This document shows positions 17,510 to 28,140 of a DNA stretch of 64,000 nucleotides, piece by piece. The notes beneath the pieces are model-generated. The model was not told the DNA's origin. It was given only the letters and a program-made list of their open reading frames with translations, and ran no database searches. Made by a program: the position numbers and the translations under genes. This DNA is from Gulbenkiania mobilis (GTDB taxonomy: Bacteria; Pseudomonadota; Gammaproteobacteria; Burkholderiales; Chromobacteriaceae). The DNA is taken from the NCBI GenBank assembly GCA_004346645.1, contig SMDA01000006.1, positions 46,052 through 110,051 of the forward strand, written 5' to 3'. Positions within the stretch are counted from its first letter, which is position 1. Each line of letters opens with the position of its first letter.

Positions 17510-18397
17510 CTAACGGACGCCGTGGTGGGTGAACCATTCGAGCATCCGTGCCCAGCCGTCTGTGGCGGCGGGCGCGTTGTAGCTGGGTCGGTAGTCGGCA
17601 TTGAAGCCGTGGCCGGCGTCGGGGTATACGCGAATCTCGGAACGCGCCGGCGCGTTCAGCAGCGCAGCGCGCATCGCCTCGATGGTGTCGTGTGGGATGC
17701 TGGCATCCTCGCCGCCATAAAGGCCCAGCACCGGTACCTTGAGGCGTGTCGCCACGTCGACCGGCTGGATGGGCGTGTTCTCGGTCCGCTCGGCGGCCAG
17801 CTTACCGTACCAGGCCACTCCGGCCTTCAGGCGTGGGTTGTGGTCGGCGTACAGCCAGACGATGCGTCCACCCCAGCAGAAGCCAGTCACCGCGGCACGC
17901 TCGCTGTCTCCCCCGTTGGCCGAAGCCCAGGCGAGGGTGGCATCGAGATCAGCCATTACCTGCTGGTCCGGCACCCGGCTGACCAGCTTCGAGACCAGGT
18001 CGCCGATAGCCTTGTAAGCCCGCGGGTCCCCTTGGCGAAAGTAGAGTTCCGGCGCGATGGCCAGATAGCCTGACTTGGCCAAGCGCCGGCACAGATCCTG
18101 AATGTGTTCGTGCACACCGAAGACCTCCTGCACCACCAGCACCACCGGCAATAGCCCCTTGGCCTCGGCGGGGCGTGCCTGATAGGCGGGCAGCATACCG
18201 CTGCTGACCGGGATGGCAACTGTCGAGGTGAGCAGGCCGGTACCGTCGGTGGTAATCGCGCCGGCCATCACAGGCTGGACTGCCATGGCAAAACCCGAGG
18301 CGAGGGTAAATGACAGGAAAGCCCGACGCCCGTCATTGTGAGCCGAGGCCTGGGTACGTTCGGTGGGAAGAGTCTGGTTGTCTTTATCGATCGTCAT
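17510..18397 (-). CDS. Exported dienelactone hydrolase family protein
   Basis: The 295-residue protein has the dienelactone hydrolase fold, with the cysteine nucleophile in GFCWGGR, an aspartate in LYGGEDASIP and the histidine in PDAGHGFNADYR. It begins with a twin-arginine-like signal: Arg24-Arg25 before AFLSFTLASGFAMAVQPVMAGA, so it is probably exported folded. AGGAG precedes the ATG at 18397. Substrate is unknown; related proteins hydrolyse lactones or esters. A GTTGGCCGAAG word lies inside (17915-17925). Confidence 0.85.
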   Translation of the reverse strand: MTIDKDNQTLPTERTQASAHNDGRRAFLSFTLASGFAMAVQPVMAGAITTDGTGLLTSTVAIPVSSGMLPAYQARPAEAKGLLPVVLVVQEVFGVHEHIQDLCRRLAKSGYLAIAPELYFRQGDPRAYKAIGDLVSKLVSRVPDQQVMADLDATLAWASANGGDSERAAVTGFCWGGRIVWLYADHNPRLKAGVAWYGKLAAERTENTPIQPVDVATRLKVPVLGLYGGEDASIPHDTIEAMRAALLNAPARSEIRVYPDAGHGFNADYRPSYNAPAATDGWARMLEWFTHHGVR

Positions 18398-18462
18398 GGG
18401 GGTCTCCTGTCGTGCCCGCCGCAATGGTCGGTGCGACGGTGGCGGTGGCAAGGCGCGCCCAG

Positions 18463-19020
18463 TTACTGCAGTGGCGGAGCTTCTTCTTCCGGGGGCGCGG
18501 GGCGCAGGGTGCGGCGGATGGCATCCAGGTCCGACAGCACCTGCCAGGTCAGATGGTCCAGACGGCGATGAAGTTCATCAATCGAAGCGTCCGCCTTCAG
18601 GTTTACCTCGAAATCGCGCAGCATTGTCATCCGGTCACGCGCGGCTTGCCGGTTCTGCGACATCATGATGATCGGGGCTTGGATCGCGGCCAGCATCGAC
18701 AGCACGAGGTTGAGAAACACGTAAGGGTAGGGGTCGAATGCCCGCGCTCCGAGGATCTCGGTGTTGACGAGCGCCCAGCCGAACAGGAAAGCCCCGAACA
18801 GCGTGATGAAGGTCCACGAACCACCGAATTCGGCTACACGGTCGGCTAGCCGCTCGCCGAAAGTCAGCCCAGGGTCGTGCAGGGGCTGGTCGCTGCGGTT
18901 GGCCTGCAGCTTGCGGGCGATTCGCAGCAGGGCGTGCCTTTCCCGGTCGGTCAGGTCGTTTACGCCGGTGTGGAGCAGGTGTTCTGCAAGGTAGCGGATG
19001 TGTTTGTTGTCTTGGGTCAT
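18463..19020 (-). CDS. DUF1003 family membrane protein
   Basis: The 185-residue protein has a soluble N-terminus, two membrane helices (FGGSWTFITLFGAFLFGW and PYVFLNLVLSMLAAIQAPIIMM) and a soluble, charged C-terminus with MSQNRQAARDR. This arrangement and these words mark the DUF1003 family, whose function is unknown. AAGGAG stands 8 bases before the ATG at 19020. It is upstream of the exported hydrolase on the same strand, 65 bases apart. Confidence 0.85.
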   Translation of the reverse strand: MTQDNKHIRYLAEHLLHTGVNDLTDRERHALLRIARKLQANRSDQPLHDPGLTFGERLADRVAEFGGSWTFITLFGAFLFGWALVNTEILGARAFDPYPYVFLNLVLSMLAAIQAPIIMMSQNRQAARDRMTMLRDFEVNLKADASIDELHRRLDHLTWQVLSDLDAIRRTLRPAPPEEEAPPLQ

Positions 19021-19181
19021 GCTGCATCTCCTTGGGGCTCTCTGGCTAACGGTCGGCAACGCCGGAGGTTGACGTCCTGCCCGGTTCCGGCAGAAGCGGG
19101 CGCGCCTCCGTCATCCGGTGGATGGGCAAATCCGCCGGCTCGCCTACAATGAGGCTTTTACTGCCACGGGATTGTCGTCTG

Positions 19182-19592
19182 ATGACCACCCTGAAAGATT
19201 TTTCCCAGTTACTGCAGGCTGCGCGCCAGCAGAGTAGCCCGCAGCGCCTGCTGTTCGTGTTCGTGGACGCAGTCCTGCCCGAGGATGCCACCCCGGAGGA
19301 GCGTCTGCATTTCGAACGTGGCGAAGGCGGCGTACTTGAACCGATGCTATGCGTGGACAAGCACCCGGATGAAGTGGGCGATTTTGACGCGCTGCGCGAG
19401 GAGTCCGAAGCCACCGGGCAGCCATGGCTGATGGTGTTCGTGGCGGCGCTCTCGGGTAAGGGCAGCGAGCCGCCCTCGGCCGAAGAGGTGGACCAGGCAC
19501 TCAAGCGCATGGTGCAGACGGTGCGCACCGGCGGTGACATCAGCCGCTATGTGGCCTTCGGACGCGACGGAGAGCCGGTGCGCTTCTATTGA
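19182..19592 (+). CDS. Conserved hypothetical protein
   Basis: The 136-residue protein has LLFVFVDAVLPEDATPEE, PMLCVDKHPDEVGDF and WLMVFVAALSG. I recognise it as a small conserved protein of beta- and gammaproteobacteria, sometimes mislabelled in databases as a ribonucleotide reductase subunit, but no function is established. No signal peptide or membrane segment is seen. The start at 19182 (MTTLKDFSQLL) is the first that avoids a proline- and arginine-rich upstream run. Confidence 0.75.
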   Translation: MTTLKDFSQLLQAARQQSSPQRLLFVFVDAVLPEDATPEERLHFERGEGGVLEPMLCVDKHPDEVGDFDALREESEATGQPWLMVFVAALSGKGSEPPSAEEVDQALKRMVQTVRTGGDISRYVAFGRDGEPVRFY

Positions 19593-19675
19593 GCGGGCGT
19601 GACCTGGGCGGCCGCTTATGGTTAACTTGTCGGACGGGCAGCGATAAGCCCTTGGCATACCGACACGGAGAACCC

Positions 19676-19990
19676 ATGGAGCAGCAATTCAGCAACGTCA
19701 GCGTCAGCAAGAAGGCGAATGTTTATTTCGAAGGCAAGTGCGTCAGCCATGCCATTACCCTGCCCGATGGCAGTCGCAAGTCGGTTGGGGTGATCCTGCC
19801 GGGCAAGCTGGTGTTCAACACCGCTGCGCCGGAGGTGATCGAGGTCATCGAGGGGGTCTGTAGCGTCACGCTTGCGGGGCAGACCACCGCCAGCGATTAC
19901 CGCGCGGGCGACGCCTTCCATGTCGAGGCCGACAGCAGTTTCACCATCGAGGTGAGCGAGACGCTGCACTATGTGTGCCATTACGGCTGA
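19676..19990 (+). CDS. ppnP: Pyrimidine/purine nucleoside phosphorylase
   Basis: PpnP (formerly YaiE, DUF1255) phosphorolyses several nucleosides to base and sugar phosphate. The 104-residue cupin-like protein has FSNVSVSKKANVYFEGKC at its start, SVGVILPG, GDAFHVEADSSFTIEV and ends LHYVCHYG, all family marks. CGGAG precedes the ATG at 19676. A terminator lies 20 bases after the stop. Confidence 0.9.
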   Translation: MEQQFSNVSVSKKANVYFEGKCVSHAITLPDGSRKSVGVILPGKLVFNTAAPEVIEVIEGVCSVTLAGQTTASDYRAGDAFHVEADSSFTIEVSETLHYVCHYG

Positions 19991-20009
19991 GCCGTCTGGC
20001 GGACAGGAC

Positions 20010-20036
20010 AAGGCGACCCACGGGTCGCCTTTTTTG
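20010..20036. terminator. Terminator after ppnP
   Basis: AAGGCGACCC and GGGTCGCCTT flank a short loop and are followed by TTTT. It separates convergent genes. Confidence 0.88.
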
Positions 20037-20040
20037 CGTG

Positions 20041-21351
20041 TCAGGCTTCGATGGCCGAGGCGGACAGGGTGTGCAGGTGATGTGCCATCGCCTCACGCAC
20101 CTTTAGGGCCGCGGAGCTTTCCAGCCGGGCAGCATCCCAGTTGAGATTGAGCGTCATCTCGCCGCGCCAGGTGCTGACCGCGGTGAAAAGCGGCTGGTAG
20201 GGCATCGGGCACAGTGCAAAAGACAGACGTTCTACCGTCAGCCCCTCCAGCAGGGCGGGACCTTCGATCACGCCCACATTGCTGACGAGCGAGGACGGCG
20301 GCGTGGCGAGCACTGCCTCGCCAAACGCGGCCAGGCCGGCGTCGGTGGCGGGCAGGGCAATCAGCGGCGCCATCATCTCATACAGCAGATGGCCGTCTCC
20401 GCGCTCGCGCTGCAGACGGATGTCATCGCTCAATGTCCGGGCCAGGTCCTTGAGGTCGGCGCCCGGCATCACGTGCGCGTTGGTGGTGAGCAGGCTGACA
20501 TAAAAGCCCGGCGTGGCCGGACTGACCGGCTCCACCAAGCTGGCGCGCAGATCCACCGGGCTCGTCAGCGACAGGACGTGCGCGGCGGCATCCCCAAACG
20601 TCTGACAGAGTGCCAAAAGTTGCGCAGCACCGATCAGACCGTGCACCGTGGTGCCTGCCGCGCGGGCGCAGCGTTGCAGGGCGCTGGTCGTCGGAGCCGA
20701 CAACAGGATGCGCGCCAGAGCGGGGTGGGCCGGGTTGGCCGAAGGCCGGTGCGCTGGCAGCGTCTCGGGGCGGCCGTGGCGCTTGAGCGCGGCCTTGCGT
20801 GCCTGACGCACCGACTGCGCCGCCTCACCGCGAGCCTCCGCCTGCCACTGTGGCGGATAAAGCGCATGCAGGGGCGGGTGGAGCGGATGTGTGGTCTCTA
20901 CCTGCTCGCCAGCCGCAGCTGCGAGCACCTCTTGGAGGAAAGCCATGGCCGACCGGCCATCGGCAATGGCGTGGTGGAAGGTCAGGGCCAGCCAGCCTCC
21001 GCCTTCGGCGGGCAACCACAGTGCACGGATCAGTGGCGCTTCGTTGGGCTGAAAGCGCCAGGCCAGCGTGGCGGCCAGCGCATCCTCGCGGGCGGTGGTG
21101 ACCTGTACCGCCAAGGGGATGGGTGTGACGTCCGGCACGAATTCCAGGTCGCCGGCCGCGGACCGGTCGATGCGCACCCGGGCCATCGGATGGCAGGCCT
21201 GTACACGGTCGAGTGCAGCCTTGAGCGTGGCGGGCTCCACGTGACCGGCCAGTTCGGCCAGGACAAGGAAGTTCATGGTGGAGAGCCGGTCCAGCATCCA
21301 GAAGAAGCGTTCGGCCGGGTCCAGCGGGCGGGCAGGGGCGGTAACGGGCAT
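20041..21351 (-). CDS. Condensation-fold acyltransferase (wax-ester/alcohol acyltransferase-like)
   Basis: The 436-residue protein has the catalytic motif HHAIADG near residue 132, typical of the chloramphenicol-acetyltransferase/condensation superfamily that includes wax ester synthases, Pap proteins and alcohol acetyltransferases. It starts with RPLDPAERFFWMLDRL and has a late SNVGVIEGP, both seen in this group. Substrate cannot be told. The start at 21351 lies 19 bases after the GST gene on the same strand, so the two are probably one transcript. An ATG at 21399 is an alternative that would overlap that gene. Confidence 0.75.
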   Translation of the reverse strand: MPVTAPARPLDPAERFFWMLDRLSTMNFLVLAELAGHVEPATLKAALDRVQACHPMARVRIDRSAAGDLEFVPDVTPIPLAVQVTTAREDALAATLAWRFQPNEAPLIRALWLPAEGGGWLALTFHHAIADGRSAMAFLQEVLAAAAGEQVETTHPLHPPLHALYPPQWQAEARGEAAQSVRQARKAALKRHGRPETLPAHRPSANPAHPALARILLSAPTTSALQRCARAAGTTVHGLIGAAQLLALCQTFGDAAAHVLSLTSPVDLRASLVEPVSPATPGFYVSLLTTNAHVMPGADLKDLARTLSDDIRLQRERGDGHLLYEMMAPLIALPATDAGLAAFGEAVLATPPSSLVSNVGVIEGPALLEGLTVERLSFALCPMPYQPLFTAVSTWRGEMTLNLNWDAARLESSAALKVREAMAHHLHTLSASAIEA

Positions 21352-21370
21352 GACGGTTGCGTCTAGAAAA

Positions 21371-22054
21371 TCAATCGGGCGAACGGAGCGCAAAACCATA
21401 TTCGCCGCCTTTTTCCAGCGCCCGCTGGTAGGCGGGGCGATCGCGGATGCGGGTGAGAAAGGCACGGATGGCCGGGTAGCGCTCTACCTGCTGCATGCTA
21501 GCCGCTGCCGCCTCCAGCGGGAAGCTCATCTGTATGTCGGCTGCCGTCAGTTCGTCTCCGGCGAACCAGCCGCTGGTGGCCAGGCTGGTTTCGATGTGGG
21601 CGAAGTGCTGGGCCAGTTGTGGCTGCAGATAGCGCTCGCTCACGCTGCGGGCGATCATGCCGGTCATGGGCCGCAGCAGCACCGGCATCGGCGGATGCGA
21701 CAGGCGCGAGAACACCAGCTTCATCAGCAGCAAGGGCATCAGCGAGCCTTCGGCGTAGTGTAGCCAATAGGTGTACTGCCTTCTTGCCGGGGTGCCCACG
21801 GCCGGCTTGAGCCGGCCAGCCCCGTAGGTGTCGACCAGGTATTCGATGATGGCGCCCGATTCTGCGACGGTGATGTCGCCATCGGTGACGACCGGTGCCT
21901 TGCCCAAGGGGTGCACGCCCTTCAGGGTGCGCGGCGCGAGCAGGGTTTCCGGGTTGCGCTGGTAGGGACGAATCTCATAGGGCACGCCCAATTCTTCGAG
22001 CAGCCACAGGATGCGCTGCGAGCGCGAGTTGTTCAGGTGGTGGACGGTCAGCAC
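21371..22054 (-). CDS. Glutathione S-transferase family protein
   Basis: The 227-residue protein has a thioredoxin-like N-terminal half with LTVHHLNNSRSQRILWLLEELGVPYE, the cis-proline in GKAPVV and the ESGAIIEYL glutathione-binding segment, followed by an all-helical C-terminal half. It resembles bacterial GSTs in which Ser or Asn near the N-terminus acts on glutathione. The GTG at 22054 is chosen because AAGGA precedes it at 6 bases; an ATG at 22075 is also in frame. It heads a two-gene unit with the acyltransferase. Confidence 0.85.
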   Translation of the reverse strand: MLTVHHLNNSRSQRILWLLEELGVPYEIRPYQRNPETLLAPRTLKGVHPLGKAPVVTDGDITVAESGAIIEYLVDTYGAGRLKPAVGTPARRQYTYWLHYAEGSLMPLLLMKLVFSRLSHPPMPVLLRPMTGMIARSVSERYLQPQLAQHFAHIETSLATSGWFAGDELTAADIQMSFPLEAAAASMQQVERYPAIRAFLTRIRDRPAYQRALEKGGEYGFALRSPD

Positions 22055-22244
22055 GGGGGTTCCTTGTTGCAACATACGGGGGCATGCTAAACGAGGCCCT
22101 CTGCCCTCACCAGCGAGCGCCGTCGCCGTACAGCATGGCTGAAGGCGTACAATGACGCCAGAATGCGTGAAAGGGCCGGCCAAGAGCCCCCCACCACACT
22201 GTTTACCAGCAGGGCACGATCATCCGTGCTCAGGGAGCCAGCCG

Positions 22245-22772
22245 ATGAAGACGCTCAACGAACACCTGATCCAGTATGCGGCCTACCATCGCGACCGCCG
22301 CAACATTCTCACCCACTTCTTCGGCATCCCGCTGATCGTGATCGCTGTCGCTGCGCTTCTGGGCCGTCCCCAGTGGGCGCTGGGGCCGCTGTTGTTGACG
22401 CCGGCGCACGCGGCCGTCCTCGCCACGCTGGTGTACTACTTCCGGCTGGACCGAGGCTTTGGCTGGGCGATGCTGGCCTTCATGGGGTTGGCACTCTGGG
22501 CAGGGGTGGCGGTGGCCGCCATGCCCACCCCACTGTGGCTGGTGGTGGCTGCCGGACTTTTCCTGATGGGGTGGATGCTGCAGTTCCTGGGTCATCTGTT
22601 CGAAGGGCGCAAGCCGGCTTTCGTAGACGACCTGATCGGCCTCTTGATCGGTCCGCTGTTCATCGTGGCCGAGTGGGCGTTCATGCTGGGCTGGCGGCGC
22701 GAGGTAGCCACCCAAATCGAGGCGGCAGCGGGGCCGGTGCGCCAGGGGCGCAGGTTGAAACTGCCAGCCTGA
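22245..22772 (+). CDS. DUF962 / Mpo1-like membrane protein
   Basis: The 175-residue protein begins MKTLNEHLIQYAAYHRDRRN, followed by about four membrane helices, and has NILTHFFGIPL and FLGHLFEGRKPAFVDD. The two histidine clusters (HYxxHRD-like and GH-FEG-PA) mark the DUF962 family. Its yeast member Mpo1 is an iron-dependent dioxygenase of 2-hydroxy fatty acids; the bacterial role is not known. GGGAG precedes the ATG. Confidence 0.85.
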   Translation: MKTLNEHLIQYAAYHRDRRNILTHFFGIPLIVIAVAALLGRPQWALGPLLLTPAHAAVLATLVYYFRLDRGFGWAMLAFMGLALWAGVAVAAMPTPLWLVVAAGLFLMGWMLQFLGHLFEGRKPAFVDDLIGLLIGPLFIVAEWAFMLGWRREVATQIEAAAGPVRQGRRLKLPA

Positions 22773-22788
22773 TCCGTTCTTGCAAACG

Positions 22789-22821
22789 CACGGCCCCGGT
22801 CCAGCCAGGACCGGGGCCGTG
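22789..22821. terminator. Long GC-rich terminator hairpin
   Basis: CACGGCCCCGGTCC and GGACCGGGGCCGTG form a perfect 14-base stem with a 4- to 5-base loop between convergent genes. The T run after it is poor, so efficiency on the plus strand is uncertain. Confidence 0.65.
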
Positions 22822-22840
22822 TTCGCTTTGTAGTGCTGCC

Positions 22841-23602
22841 TTACTTCTGTTTGAAGGTGAAGGCGGTGGATGCAGCTTTCTTGGACGATACGGTCAGTTT
22901 GCGGGTCTGCTCTTGACCGTTGACGGCGGCCGTGACGCGATAGCTACCGGCCGGTAGCTTGGCATACAGCAGCGGGCCGGTGGAAACGGTATCCAGAACC
23001 GTCTGACCCTTGGCGTTCACGACGCGCACCTGCACGTCGGCCAGATATTCGCCGGTGGGTGCGGCAAAGGTCAGCTTAAGGTTGTAGCCGCGGGCGCTGT
23101 TCATCGCCTTCTGCGAGGCATCGCCCACCCCCCCGGAGATGTACTCCACCCCTTGCTCGGAGGTCATCGGCTTGGGCAGTAGCGACTGGGTGTCGGGAAC
23201 ACCTTGGGCCGGCATTTTCCCAGGCTGGCCTTGCATCTGGCTCTGTTGCCCGTGCATCGGGGTATGCGGCTGCTGTGCTTGGCTGCCCTGACCATGCACT
23301 TGCCCCTGCGAGGCAGGCTGGCCTTGGCCGATACGGTAATCCTGGGTATTGGTGCCACCTTGACCATTCGTGGTAGTGGTGACGGTGTCGGTGGTGCTGT
23401 ACTGCTGTACCGGCACACCGCCGGGCTGGGCAACTACGGTACCGTCCGGCAGCACGCTGACGCTGGACGGGTCCACCGGGGTGAGGGTGGTGGTTTCGCT
23501 CACCACCGTGGTGGTGGCCGAGGCGGCCATTGCGGGGCCTGCGGCCAGGGCCATCAGGGCAGCGATGGTGAGAGTTTTTACGGCAGTCATCGGTTTTTTC
23601 AT
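22841..23602 (-). CDS. Exported protein with Gln/Gly-rich middle and carboxypeptidase-regulatory-like tail
   Basis: The 253-residue protein starts with a clear signal peptide (MKKPMTAVKTLTIAALMALAAGPAMA). A threonine/valine-rich stretch follows, then a low-complexity segment full of Gln, Gly, Met and His, for example QGQVHGQGSQAQQPHTPMHG. The C-terminal 90 residues look like a small beta-sandwich (LADVQVRVVNAKGQTVLDTVSTGPLL, split; PAGSYRVTAAVNGQEQTRKL), as in carboxypeptidase-regulatory or DUF4198-like domains. AAGGAAA precedes the ATG at 23602. Location is likely periplasmic; function is unknown. Confidence 0.75.
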   Translation of the reverse strand: MKKPMTAVKTLTIAALMALAAGPAMAASATTTVVSETTTLTPVDPSSVSVLPDGTVVAQPGGVPVQQYSTTDTVTTTTNGQGGTNTQDYRIGQGQPASQGQVHGQGSQAQQPHTPMHGQQSQMQGQPGKMPAQGVPDTQSLLPKPMTSEQGVEYISGGVGDASQKAMNSARGYNLKLTFAAPTGEYLADVQVRVVNAKGQTVLDTVSTGPLLYAKLPAGSYRVTAAVNGQEQTRKLTVSSKKAASTAFTFKQK

Positions 23603-23721
23603 CGGTCGGTTTCCTTTCTTGTCAAAAGACATGCCTTCCCGGGCGTGCGCAGCACGGGAAGAGACGGCAGAAAACCATTGGCAAAACCGATGCCTGCCAG
23701 CCATGGCCGTAGAATAAACCC

Positions 23722-24243
23722 TTAAGGATCAGCAGGCTGGCGGGCAGACGAAGCAGGCTGAGACATGTCCACGCTGCGCGGGGGGCGCCGGGTGAGTGCG
23801 AGAAAGCGTGCCAGTGATCGTGGGGCAAAGCGAGGGGTTCGGTATTGATAAGCGGATGGCATAGCACGGCTTCGGCCAACCAGAGCCGGCGGTTCAACAC
23901 TATCTCCACGGCACTGTCCGGATCGTTGAAGGCCGCCAGCAGCGTGACGGCCACCGGGGTCAGACCCCGAATGATGCAGGAGCCCGTCCGCCGAGGCCAG
24001 GCGCAGCCTCTTTACTTCCAGCACATCGGAAAGTAGCCGCAGGTCGGCAGTGGCAGTGGCGGGAAGCGCGCGCAGGAAATGGCGCCGTCCCTTGACCTCG
24101 CAGAGGAACAGGTTCTTGGTTTCGGCCCCCGGTAGTTCCGGCGCGAGGTGCCACGCGTCCTCGCAGGTGTAGACCGGCGGATGCTCGAAGCGGCTGTACG
24201 TCAGCCCATGCAGAGGCAGAAAGCGGGCCAGGGCGTCTTTCAT
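23722..24243 (-). pseudogene. YbaK/prolyl-tRNA deacylase-like gene, frameshifted
   Basis: The N-terminal half, from MKDALARFLPLHGLTYSRFEH to VLEVKRLRLASADGLLHH, reads in one frame. The C-terminal half (TPVAVTLLAAFNDPDSAVEIVLNRRLW, split, and HPLINTEPLALPHDHWHAF) reads in another from about 23975 on. Removing one T there joins them. The last residues may return to the first frame near 23800. Such proteins hydrolyse mischarged tRNA-Pro (YbaK/ProX type). This could be a real decay or a base-calling error. A CTTCGGCCAACC word lies within (23870-23881). Confidence 0.7.
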
Positions 24244-24253
24244 GTCGCAAGCA

Positions 24254-24541
24254 CTAAGGCCGGCGTCTTGCGCCGGTGCGCCCGTGGCCGGTACGGGGCG
24301 CTGCTTTGGCACGGGAGGCCGAAGGTGCGGCTGGCCCGGCTTCCAGCGGGTGCAAATCCTCCGTCGCAGGCTCGGTTACCATGGGCAGCGGTGCCTGCAG
24401 TGGGATGGGGGACTGATGAGGGAGACGGTGCCCCGGGGGCTGCACCGGTAGCGGTGCCGAAGCCTCCCTTAGCAAGGGCTGCCCGTGGGCAGGTTGGCTA
24501 CCGGCCAGCACCAGCAGCATCAAAGTGGGAACAGGTTTCAT
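24254..24541 (-). CDS. Small putative exported protein
   Basis: The 95-residue frame starts MKPVPTLMLLVLAGSQPAHG, which looks like a signal peptide, and continues proline- and alanine-rich without a recognisable domain. It ends 10 bases before the YbaK-like gene on the same strand. No good ribosome site is seen and the GC-rich context makes chance frames common, so this gene is doubtful. Confidence 0.35.
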   Translation of the reverse strand: MKPVPTLMLLVLAGSQPAHGQPLLREASAPLPVQPPGHRLPHQSPIPLQAPLPMVTEPATEDLHPLEAGPAAPSASRAKAAPRTGHGRTGARRRP

Positions 24542-24549
24542 GATGGGGT

Positions 24550-24968
24550 CGCTTGGGCGGCAGGGTCCGATGCCTCCAGCGTAGTGTGAGGCCGCCGTGC
24601 CGGCCAGTGAAGCACCCCGAAATCAGCCAAAGGCAGGAGACGCAGGCCGCACTCAGGCAGGCTTACGTGTGGAAACGGCTATGCCGGCTTCTGAGGCAGG
24701 ACAGACATTGGCTGTCCATGCCCGGCGGGCCGGTGCCGTACCTCGGCATCCCTCTCGCCCAGAATGGCCCCTCCCTATGCCCAGCCGGAAGACTGTATGT
24801 TTGTACGGTGACGGCTTAATTTTGAATCGGGCCGGCAGCGGGCGCCGGGTAACCGCGAGCGTTCCGGCACGTTCCGGATGGGCCTGTCGGGCAGGGCGCC
24901 GTGCCGTTGCCCCCACCGTCTGGGCGCCGGGTGGGTGCGCACCGCACGAAGCGCTTCGGCCAACGTGG
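24550..24968. other. No gene recognised
   Basis: About 420 GC-rich bases between the small exported frame and the LysR gene hold only short frames without family resemblance. CTTCGGCCAACG, a near-match to the repeated word, lies at 24954-24965, 3 bases after the LysR stop. Confidence 0.5.
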
Positions 24969-27082
<2,114 letters not shown>

Positions 27083-27094
27083 GGCGAGTCTGGC

Positions 27095-27943
27095 ATGAGC
27101 ACACTGGAATGCCTGTCCAGCCAGCGCGCCTTCGGCGGCTGGCACAAGCGCTACCGGCATCGGTCGGTTTCTACCGGGACCGACATGGTTTTTGCCGTCT
27201 ACCTGCCGCCGCAGACCGCCGAAGGCCGCAAGGTGCCGGTGCTGTACTGGCTGTCGGGGCTAACCTGTACCGATGAGAACTTCGCCACCAAGGCTGGTGC
27301 ACAGCGGGTGGCCGCCGAGCTCGGGCTGGCTCTCGTCATGCCGGACACCAGCCCACGCGGTGCGGAAGTGGCGGATGCGGAGGGCTACGACCTGGGCCAA
27401 GGGGCGTCATTCTACGTCAATGCGACCGAGGCGCCGTGGTCGGCACACTACAGGATGTACGACTATGTCGCCACCGAGCTGCCCGCGCTGGTGGAGGCGC
27501 ACTTCCCGGTGACGGCGCAGCGTTCGGTCAGCGGCCATTCCATGGGCGGGCACGGTGCGCTGATGCTGGCGCTGCGCAATCCCGGACGTTACTGCTCGGT
27601 CTCGGCGTTCTCGCCCATCGTCAACCCCTGTGACGTGCCCTGGGGGCAAAAGGCCTTTGCCGCCTATCTGGGCAACGATCGCTCGGCCTGGGCGGCGTAC
27701 GACAGCATTCGGCTGCTCGCCACCCATGCTGTCTCACTACCGGCGCTGGTGGACCAAGGCGAGGCCGACAGCTTCCTGGGCGAGCAATTGCAGCCTGAGG
27801 TGCTGGTCGCCGCGGCACGGAAGGCGGGCTGGCCGCTGGAGTTACGCATGCAGCCAGGCTACGACCACAGCTACTACTTCGTGGCCAGTTTCATCGAGGC
27901 GCATCTGCACTTTCACGCCCGGCATCTGTACGCCGAGCGCTGA
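27095..27943 (+). CDS. frmB: S-formylglutathione hydrolase
   Basis: FrmB splits S-formylglutathione into formate and glutathione, the second step of formaldehyde detoxification. The 282-residue esterase-D-like protein has the nucleophile elbow [10 protein letters not shown] with Ser149 region, the aspartate in [10 protein letters not shown] and the histidine in [22 protein letters not shown] near residue 50 is a family mark. It is in one unit with frmA. A short inverted pair of the repeated 12-base word lies 52 bases after the stop. Confidence 0.96.
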   Translation: MSTLECLSSQRAFGGWHKRYRHRSVSTGTDMVFAVYLPPQTAEGRKVPVLYWLSGLTCTDENFATKAGAQRVAAELGLALVMPDTSPRGAEVADAEGYDLGQGASFYVNATEAPWSAHYRMYDYVATELPALVEAHFPVTAQRSVSGHSMGGHGALMLALRNPGRYCSVSAFSPIVNPCDVPWGQKAFAAYLGNDRSAWAAYDSIRLLATHAVSLPALVDQGEADSFLGEQLQPEVLVAAARKAGWPLELRMQPGYDHSYYFVASFIEAHLHFHARHLYAER

Positions 27944-27994
27944 AGCGTCGCGTTGCTCAAGGGCCTGTGCGAACGGGCCCTTCTTCGTTCTCGA

Positions 27995-28018
27995 GTTGGC
28001 CGAAACCTTCGGCCAACC
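27995..28018. repeat. Inverted pair of the TTGGCCGAA word
   Basis: GTTGGCCGAA, a 3-base loop (ACC) and TTCGGCCAAC form a perfect 10-base stem downstream of frmB. The right arm is the full CTTCGGCCAACC (28007-28018). It may work as a terminator, although no T run follows. Confidence 0.8.
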
Positions 28019-28140
28019 CTGCGGGCGGCTGCCACTTCTACCGGGCAGCCGCCTCCGCCTGCACGCTGGCCTATGCTGCGGACGCGGCCAAACGCCGCCG
28101 CTGTGGTAGAGTCGCGCCCGTCAGATCGTGGAGATGCAAC

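Noticed and set aside
16032..17513. A 493-residue plus-strand frame
   Set aside because: It is antisense to rnk and map, both unmistakable. Long shadow frames are common at this GC content.
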